From Sporocytophaga sp. (GTDB taxonomy: Bacteria; Bacteroidota; Bacteroidia; Cytophagales; Cytophagaceae), in assembly GCF_017745095.1 (NCBI RefSeq), contig NZ_JAGHZZ010000023.1, forward strand, positions 1 to 64,000: a DNA stretch of 64,000 bases, read 5' to 3'. Of the stretch, positions 54,101-62,000 are shown piece after piece. Each line of letters begins with the position of its first letter. The first letter of the stretch is position 1. Made by a program: the position numbers and the translations under genes. The notes beneath the pieces were generated by a model that saw only the letters and a program-made list of their open reading frames with translations, had not been told where the DNA came from and did no database searches.

Positions 54101-56004
54101 AATGTACTGGACAAAATACTATTAATGAGTTTGAATATAAGCTTGTTACTTCTGAAAATATTTCAGATGATACAAATCATCAATTCGTGAACTCTGACGG
54201 AACTGTCAGCATAGTTGACAATGATCCCTTATTTGCGGGTAATGCAATCCTGAAAAAGCATTTCAAACTACTTTTCAATAATTATAAAGTTGTAGGAGGT
54301 AATACATCACTCTCAATGGTGCAAGTTGCAAACCTTGGAGTAGGATGCCCTGTTTCGACTGTTACCTGCCCGGGCCCTAGCTGTCCATCAAATCTGATGA
54401 CTACAGGAGCTGCCTGGAACATGTTCAAGTCTTTATATCTAACAGAGCGCCAGAAAGTGTTAAGAAGTCTCGCTACTGCAAAAGCTATAGAAGGTGGATA
54501 TTATAATGGCTGTATCGGGGATCCTGATTTTACATCTACAGACGAGGCTTCACCATTCTTTCAATTCAGGGAATATACTTCCAGTCGCATTGAAACGCAA
54601 AGGAACTGTAGCGGTTGGTGGGTTTGGCGCAATTGCACAGAGAGCCAGGTGGAAGTGAAAGATACTTATTATTCAATACCATATTTTGACAGCAAACAAA
54701 CCTGCTTTGTTTGGAGATCCAGATTCTATGGAGACAGAATAAGAAAATTTTATCAGAAAGTATACCCTCTTGGAGCAGAGTTGCAGCAAGGTAGATGTAT
54801 TAGGAAAGTTCATGATCCTGAAACAAATACTGATGTAGATATGGTAGTTAATTGTCAGGAAGACGAGGAGCTTTACATTAACCAGATTAATGATGCGGTT
54901 GCAAGACAACGTTATGAGGATTGTGGATTATGCCCCATTGCTTCGGATATCCAGGATTTTATTATACAGGCTCAAAGAAAGAAGATATTAAAAAATACTT
55001 CTCCTATAGTAGTAGCCTGCCCTCCATCAACAAGTTTATTAATGCTCGGAGGTACACTTATAAGGGAGTTTAAGATTGGCTCCACAATTCCTGCAATAAG
55101 ATGGACAGGAACGTATGATGAAGCGACAAGAATTCTGACAGGAGAACTATCTTCCTCTGCTGATAATACTTTTACGCCACCGACCAAGACAATTAAAATT
55201 ACTCTTAACTTCAGCACATTACCTTCTGGAATGGTGGTAGATTTTAACAAACTTAAAATCTGCTGTCTAAACCCAACAGATGCTACACATTTTAAAATGA
55301 CTGTATACTACACCGGTTATTACAAAACTTCCGATAATTCTTTATTAGCAAGTATTGACAGAATTGCTCCCGAATTACAAAGTGGTTATCAGAAGGCATC
55401 ATTTGAAATAAACGGGGAGGTAGAAAATACTTCGTTAACGCCATGTATAATTGCCCCAAACTGCCAGGTTACAGGAGCAAGCAAAAATATAGTCGGCTTC
55501 CTCAATATGCTGAACAAGCAGGTTATTAATGATAAAACTGCTCAGCTCGTTTCTTCAACGGATGTTAATTTGTCAAGCTCAGCAATGATAAAGTATTATG
55601 AATATCCTTTGAGAAAGCTACTTAACATTAACGCGCTTGATGCAAACGGAGATCCGGCCATTACATTAACTTCCATCGCACCTAAATGGAAAAGTTCTGT
55701 AAATGCTAATGGTATCCTGATGGGGGAGTTGACTTATTCAACAAGCAATAAGGTCAGTATTAATATCAGGAAAACAGGTAGCGCTTCTACTGCACTTGAT
55801 TTCAATACAGTGAATTATTTTACCAACATACAACCGGTCACTGATGTGTCATCTTGCACTGGCAATGAATGTTCATTGAATCTCTTCACTGCCGATGCAG
55901 TGACTGTTGATTCAAATAACAATAAAATATACACAAAGGTAGAGATTGAAGTACCTAACTATACAATGACAGTTTGTAAAAAGGCTGTACAAGGATCTAA
56001 TTAA
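51124..56004 (+). CDS. Giant secreted protein C: Rhs-like N-terminal part
   Basis: The 1626-residue protein has a signal peptide (IIIYLAFLLSINTVFA). After a fibronectin-like segment (about 190-300) it carries Bacteroidota Rhs landmarks: GETFYDYNGRPAIQILPVP (about 350-368), YLYGTPDQEELTRLFGT (about 490) and YLDMDGKVIATALAG (about 535-550). The second half is rich in cysteines (CGYSCETCQNN, CPGPSCPSN, GWWVWRNCTE, EDCGLCPIA), suggesting disulfide-rich extracellular domains. The YD-repeat block that normally follows these landmarks is not here but in protein D. Only 9 bases separate it from B and 17 from D. Confidence 0.75.
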   Translation: MIRIIIYLAFLLSINTVFAKEFVDKTDYSKSDMNVSPTNNLGEEYQNFALVQNTISDPASRTFFVNKAFGVVQLYYPLTSNTVPTNGTAEVTVDLTYTVEENNVLVDRHKISVLKIDMSAAHFAPIALERLENALKISGRITNVNIPATGFEDIKLQFRVETEVFENMSYSQAVTGILKDDQFVNTEGSLLVSWNALNNAESYELEWTYISNQDPENINNTLPLAQIQLRDNLLFRTNSSRVELKSNSFKIPLIYEKGLIFYRVRPIGRNIANGGLVTVKGKWTLEENSTSVAGISTDHYYEFSGLEQSMNWQSSVSFAEEGKSKVVLSYHDGSSRNRQAVTRVNTDERAIVGETFYDYNGRPAIQILPVPDKGANNLYYHPQFNKIEDENGAPLPVTKSSYDIATEGAGCDVDSPTLDEGSGASHYYSPSNSFETSGNKGINIINKGLIPDAKKYPYTQTKYTNDNTGRIAAQSGVGDAHQIKSGHETKYLYGTPDQEELTRLFGTQVGNNAHYKKNVVVDPNGQVSVSYLDMDGKVIATALAGGSPENVKGLEGPKGRHINSQLLSTISNILSEDKRSKSYLKKLVVSENNTSYVFSYNFSAKPYIIKCTNKSENAVQDINLSAVLDAEIELQSCGERIFLQPLSSTYQFGNGAIQTGNTTITKVLNAGEYTLTKKIKINEAKLNDYLSQYLSNSAYTCVIPVGDYIKDSIDIADLSGCGYSCETCQNNVETLITNIDSRRDGVTTPKLTESEKEGMRSKCYDLCRSNIACVSALNGMLADLSIGGQYAEIREKNLESPKAPSIQSDDFVNKGDITESEYDVPLNNDPEGNMMGTPITDINVSKFKLSVFNPDNILSVVPITLTDGTKISRADWHKPIRIIIDGYPNAEADYNQSIFKDEVNLNTAEYEETNYYGTDGKLVYAKVIKSGNTYFPEFIPDGASALVTVNEEIGEYKIPVKYLKDIAIFENYWKPHFANYLVVYHPEYKYFVECTGQNTINEFEYKLVTSENISDDTNHQFVNSDGTVSIVDNDPLFAGNAILKKHFKLLFNNYKVVGGNTSLSMVQVANLGVGCPVSTVTCPGPSCPSNLMTTGAAWNMFKSLYLTERQKVLRSLATAKAIEGGYYNGCIGDPDFTSTDEASPFFQFREYTSSRIETQRNCSGWWVWRNCTESQVEVKDTYYSIPYFDSKQTCFVWRSRFYGDRIRKFYQKVYPLGAELQQGRCIRKVHDPETNTDVDMVVNCQEDEELYINQINDAVARQRYEDCGLCPIASDIQDFIIQAQRKKILKNTSPIVVACPPSTSLLMLGGTLIREFKIGSTIPAIRWTGTYDEATRILTGELSSSADNTFTPPTKTIKITLNFSTLPSGMVVDFNKLKICCLNPTDATHFKMTVYYTGYYKTSDNSLLASIDRIAPELQSGYQKASFEINGEVENTSLTPCIIAPNCQVTGASKNIVGFLNMLNKQVINDKTAQLVSSTDVNLSSSAMIKYYEYPLRKLLNINALDANGDPAITLTSIAPKWKSSVNANGILMGELTYSTSNKVSINIRKTGSASTALDFNTVNYFTNIQPVTDVSSCTGNECSLNLFTADAVTVDSNNNKIYTKVEIEVPNYTMTVCKKAVQGSN

Positions 56005-56021
56005 GAATATAATTTTTAGAG

Positions 56022-59000
56022 ATGAAAAGCTTAAGAATACTTTTGGGACTCATTTTTGCAAGTTTTGTGGCCTATTCACAAAATTGCAATATTACAATAG
56101 TACCTACTGGAGTCACCTGTTTTGGAGGAAAGGATGGCAAAGCAGAAATCTACAAAGATGGTAAGCTAGTTGTACTGGATAATGGTGGAACATGTGTAAC
56201 ACCGGAAATATCATCTTATTCATGCGGTACTCCTGTTGCTGGGTCTATTGTAAGTAGCGCAACCAGCGGTTTGGTCGAAATTCCGGATGGCAAAACATTA
56301 TATCTGACTTCTCCCTCCTTTAACGGAAGTATCAGGTTTCTGGGAACTAACACTCTTGTAGTTTGCGGGGGAGCGACAATCACAAATTTTGAAATGAATA
56401 ATAATTCCAAACCGATAACAATTATTGTTAACGGTCAAGCGACGCTTACAAGTCCAAATATCAATCTTGATTATCAGAGTGTGCTTAAGAATTATGGAAA
56501 CCTTTCTATAACCAATACCATTGGATTTAATGGAAAGCTTTATAATCATGGTGTTCTTACAGCAACTCAGACTCTAAACATCAACGCCAATACAGGCCAG
56601 TTTTATAATGCTGGAAGAGTTCAGGTAGGCGGAACATTTAATAATTATAATACTGCAACAAACGGAGGTACAATGGAAATAACCGGGGACTTTAACAATA
56701 ACGGAGGCTCCGGATTTATAAATCTTTGCAAGATCAATGTTGGAAACAGCTTTTCAAATTCTACTACTATCGAAAACTATGGTAAAATTGCAATAGGAAA
56801 CTTGACCAATATCACTGGGGGGAAGCTGTATAAAGGTTATTCAAATAGTTTGCTTTCAACGAAAGATTTAACTGTAGATGGTGTTATTGACGGAGTGGGA
56901 ACTACCTGCGCAGCTGTTAAAGTTTCAAGAACCACAACTATCAATGGATCTGGGGTGGTGAAAGGATTAACTGATCTTTGTGATGCAAATGGCATAGAAA
57001 CTGTCAGCGCAGGAACTATACAGGGCGGAGCAACTACCAATTGCAGCTGTAATGCTACAGGAGCTGGTTCCGGTGTCTCAGGAACGATTACTTGGAGCTC
57101 AGGAACTCCTATGTTAGGAGGCAGTACTGTAACAGGACTTGCAGCTAACACTTATAATGTTTCTGTTAATCTTATCGGATGTAATGCTGTTAACCAGCAA
57201 TTTACAATTCCGACACCTAACAAAATAATGGCCACTGTTTCTGTTAATGGAGGAACAGCTACAGTGAGCACTCCAACAGGAGGTAATCAGGGACAATTCT
57301 ATTATGACTGGAAACTGGCGTCGTCAACCGAAATTACTACAACTACTACAGGAAGCAAATTTTTTTCCACTCCTGGTAATTATACCGTAACTGTAAGAGA
57401 CAGCAAAGGATGTACAGGAGATCCATTACCTTTTACAATTGTAGGACAAGGTACTACCTGTAATTTTACTGTAGTTACAACTCCTGTAACTTGTTATGGA
57501 GGCAATGATGGAAAAGTGGTAGTTTATAAAGATGGTGTACCTCTTGATGTACCTGTAAATCAAGGAGGAGGTAGCGGAGGTAGCTCTGATCTCCCTACAG
57601 GAAATCCTGGAAGCTGTATGTCACAGGCTGTATCTACCTATTCATGTTCTTCTATTCCATCAGGTGCTGTCAATTTTAATCAAAGTTCCGGAACTGTTTC
57701 AATAGCAGCAGGACAGACTGTCTATATTACTTCACCTTCCTTTACCGGAGACCTTTCTGTCGCTGGTGGAACATTGATCGTATGCGGAAATGCTACTATT
57801 CAGAATTTTAACTATTCCGGAACTCCTGGAGCTTTTACTCTTATAGTTAATGGAACAGCAAAGTTAAATGCCCCTAACCTTAATTTGCTTGCTAACAGTA
57901 CTGTAAAGAACTATGGTATTCTTACTACCAGCAGCATTGGCTTTAATGGTGCACTCGAAAACCATGGTACAATAACAGTTAACGGAGACCTTAGCTTTAA
58001 TACTTCTTCAAATTCCTATCTTAACACAGGTACTATTACAGTAACAGGTAATTTTAATAACAAATTTACTACCATTAATGGAGGTACATTTAACGTTAAA
58101 GGAATCTTTAATAACAATGAACCAACATCTCTATTCAGAAACTACTGCAAGTTGTTTGTAGACGGTAGTCTGAATAATAATAAAGATATCGAGAATAAGG
58201 GATATATCATTGTCGCTACTTCTACCACTACATTTAACAGTAATTCTGTTTATAAAGGTTATGCTGGAAGTGTGCTATATACATTGAATTTTATCAACAA
58301 TGGTTTAATCGATGGATTGGAAAGCTGTGCATCTATAAGAGTAAAACAGAATACCAACCTTACCGGAAGTTCTATTATAAAGGGAAATACGTATCTTTGC
58401 GACGCTAATGGGGTTGAAACTGGCTCTGGTCAGATCCTCTCACCAGCAGCTTTAAACTGCAGCTGTGGTGGAACTTCAACAACAACTTCCACTAGCCCTG
58501 TTGTTTGGACAGGATATCCGAACGTAACTGGAAATACCAATAGCAATCTCTCTGCAGGAACCAACACAGTTATCATAAACTGGCCTGGTTGTAGTCAATC
58601 AACACTTACTTATACTATATCTCAGCCAACAACAGGAATAACAGCCACTGTTTCTGTTAATGGTGGTACGGCAACTGTTTCAACCCCAAGCGGAGGAAAC
58701 GGAGGCCAATATAAATACAAATGGTCAGATGGAACTATAACTAACGTAGGTTCACGAAACTATACGACTAAAGGTAACTATAGCGTAAGAGTACTGGATT
58801 CTAAAAGCTGTGAAGGTCCGGAATTGCCATTCTCTATTACCAACATAGTTGAAACAGAATGTAATATTATAGTAAGTTATCAGACAAATGAAAAAGTTCT
58901 GATCAAAATAGAATGTCCAGATACTTCATGTAAATATAGAATAAAGACAAGTGACGGAAATCTTTTGCCATATGCAAGTCTTATTAACCGTCCATGCAAA

Positions 59001-62000
59001 GATTCCGTTATCACTTCTGTAAATTGCAATGGTGATATTATTCAGACGGGAATCAAAGGAAGTGGCAGATGTGTACCTTTCTGTAACCCTGCAACGGATC
59101 CGAATTGTCCTTGTAATCTCGCAACCGATCCTGGATGTAGCCCACAATGCAACCCTACAGTTGATCCTGACTGTCCATGTCTGGCAGGTCTTGATCCTAA
59201 CTGCCAGTTCGGATGTGATGTGACAGATCCTCTGAATTGTCCATGTGATCCGAACTCTGGAAACTGTCCTCCATGTGACCCTTCCAAAGATGCGGGATGT
59301 CCGACCTTGGGTGTCACTTACCAGGCTTTCCCAGAAAAATGCGGTACCAAACCATATGTTGTGCTTACTGTTACCGGCGGAAGTGGTAATTATACAGTAG
59401 TCAATAAAAATAATAAAGATTCGAGGGGTGGAGGTGCTTCTCCGATAACCATGTATAATATGGCAGAAGGAGAGTCTGAGCTGTCTATTACAGACAATGT
59501 AAGCAAAACTTTCAGGGATATCATCGTAAAGGTTGATCCTGCACCTAAAAGCACTATGAGCATTTCTACGAGCGCAAATGCCGGTAGTGAATGTAAAAAC
59601 CAGCTTTCAATAAATATAACCAATGCAGTTTCCGGTCCATATAAATTAGATCTGGGATGTTGTATTCCCAGCTCACTTGAAAATCTGACAGCAACTTCTG
59701 GAAGTCTTCAGCTTGGGCCATATACTATCCCGAATAATATAGGTGATGGACCGTTCATGGTTAAAATTACCGATTCATATTGTAATACTTACAGTGATCT
59801 TGTAACTCCATGCAATATTGTATGTAATACACCGGAGTCTAATAATTATCAGCCTCAGTTTACCAAAGTAAAGCCTAGCTATAAAGGTAAAACAGACGGC
59901 AGCATAACCCTTACCAATCTTCCTGCAAATGTTACGGCTTACTGGACAGGCACAAATATCTATAGCCCTATTCAGGGAGCAACTCTATCATATATAGGTA
60001 AAGGTAGCTATTCTCTTCTTTTGGTAAATAATGTAACCAAGTGTACCTATTATTACAGTCCTGCTGATGAAACACTTGAGGATGGCCCGACCAATGCCGT
60101 TAGATATACATTGGTAGCGGGATGCAACTATGAAGCAAAATTAAGCAAGGTAAATGAAGATGGCAGCGCCAACGCTACTCCTGTTGCGGAACCTGTTACC
60201 TATACCTGGTATAACCCGGCAAATAATAATCCGGTGGGTTCAGGTAAACAAATCAATATTTCAGCAATTGCTTCCTCACTGTCTCTGGATTATCTGAATC
60301 TTGTAACCACAGACGGACAAGGAAATACAACTTCATTTACATTCGAAATTCCAAATAGTTGCTTACCTCCGACACTTTGCAATGCAGAGATAAAATACAA
60401 GTTAACAGACCCTCTTTGTCATGACGGAACTAACGGAAGCATTACAATTACTTCTATTCCTGCTAATTATTATATTGTCTGGTCAGATCCTGCTCTTCAG
60501 GCAACAGGTGCAAATGCAGCAACAAAATCCGGATTAAAAGGAGGCAGATATAGCTTGTCTGTTATTCCAAATAGTTCAACCTGTAAAAAAGAAACCGTAG
60601 ATATCATATTGGATAATCCTGCATCTTTGGAAATATCCAAGGAAGATATTTCTACAGGTGGGGTTAAGATAATTGTGTCTAAAGGCAAAAAGGATTATCA
60701 CATTGTATGGACGGATAACAATCAGGATATTGCTGAAAGAACTGACCTTGTTCCTGGTACTACTTATACGGTTAATGTCACAGATGCCAATAACTGTCCT
60801 GGAACATTTACATTTGTTTACAATCCATGTGCAGTAAGTAAACCTGAGCCTCTGGTAGAATTAAAAGGAACTACAGCTACGGTAATTAACAGTGCCGGAC
60901 TGGCTCCTTTTACCTATAACTGGAAGGGCGGAGATATCTTTGACAGAAGTCTGAAAAGCCAGGATAAACTTCCTTTTGGAATATATGAAGTAGTGGTGAC
61001 GGACAGAAGAGGCTGTAAAGACAGTGTAGAGTTTAACTCCAATAAGTGCGGGCAAACAATCAATGTTGCCGTTACCTCTCAGGATACCAGATCGGACCTT
61101 TGCAATGGTCAGGCTGTTTTAAGTCTTTCCGGAATAACAAATTATGATGGATACGCCATTCTATGGGATAAAACTCCACTGGAGAACTATTTAAAATATC
61201 AGGATCTTGCTGTTCTTAAAAATCAGAGTACAGTAAAATTCCTGAATGCCTGTGCAGGCAAACATACTGTAGCTATTGTAACACCGGAAGGCTGTGTGGT
61301 AGAGAGTCCTTTTGAAGTGAAATATACTTCAGTTCCTCCTGTGAACTGCACAGACAGTCCTCTTACTATCACTAACCTTAATGGCACAACTTTTACAAGA
61401 ACATGTTATTCAGAGTCATTTGATGTGGATTTTTATGTAAGCGGAGGTACCCAAAAGTATACATATGACTGGTCAGTTGTGGAAGAGGGTGGAGCTACAA
61501 GAACTTTCACCTCTCAGAATCCAGGTCTTGATAATCCTGATCCGGGAACTTATACAGTGAAAGTAACAGATAAGAATCTTTGTACTGTAACAGGAACATA
61601 TACAGTAACAGGTCCGTCAAGTGAGCTGACCTTTACTCAACAATCTCAATCCCCAGTTTGTGCAGGAATGAATGGAGCATTAACTCTGAACATTTCCGGA
61701 GGAGTTGCTCCATATAAAGTTACTTGGGCTGATGCAACATTTACAACTACCTCAACAGGTATCATAAACAAACAACTTGCAGCTGGGGTGGTTCAAACTT
61801 TTACTGTTACTGACAGTAAAAACTGCTCTAAACCAGGAGATGTTTTTATTAATGATACACCGTTTGAAGGAAAGATCTATTATAACAGACTGGAGTTTTG
61901 CCCCGGAAAAGACCCTGTGTCTCTGACTGCAGCAAACCTTCCAGCTTATACTTTCCAATGGACAGGTACAGGTATTAATGCCAATAATCAATACGAGTCA

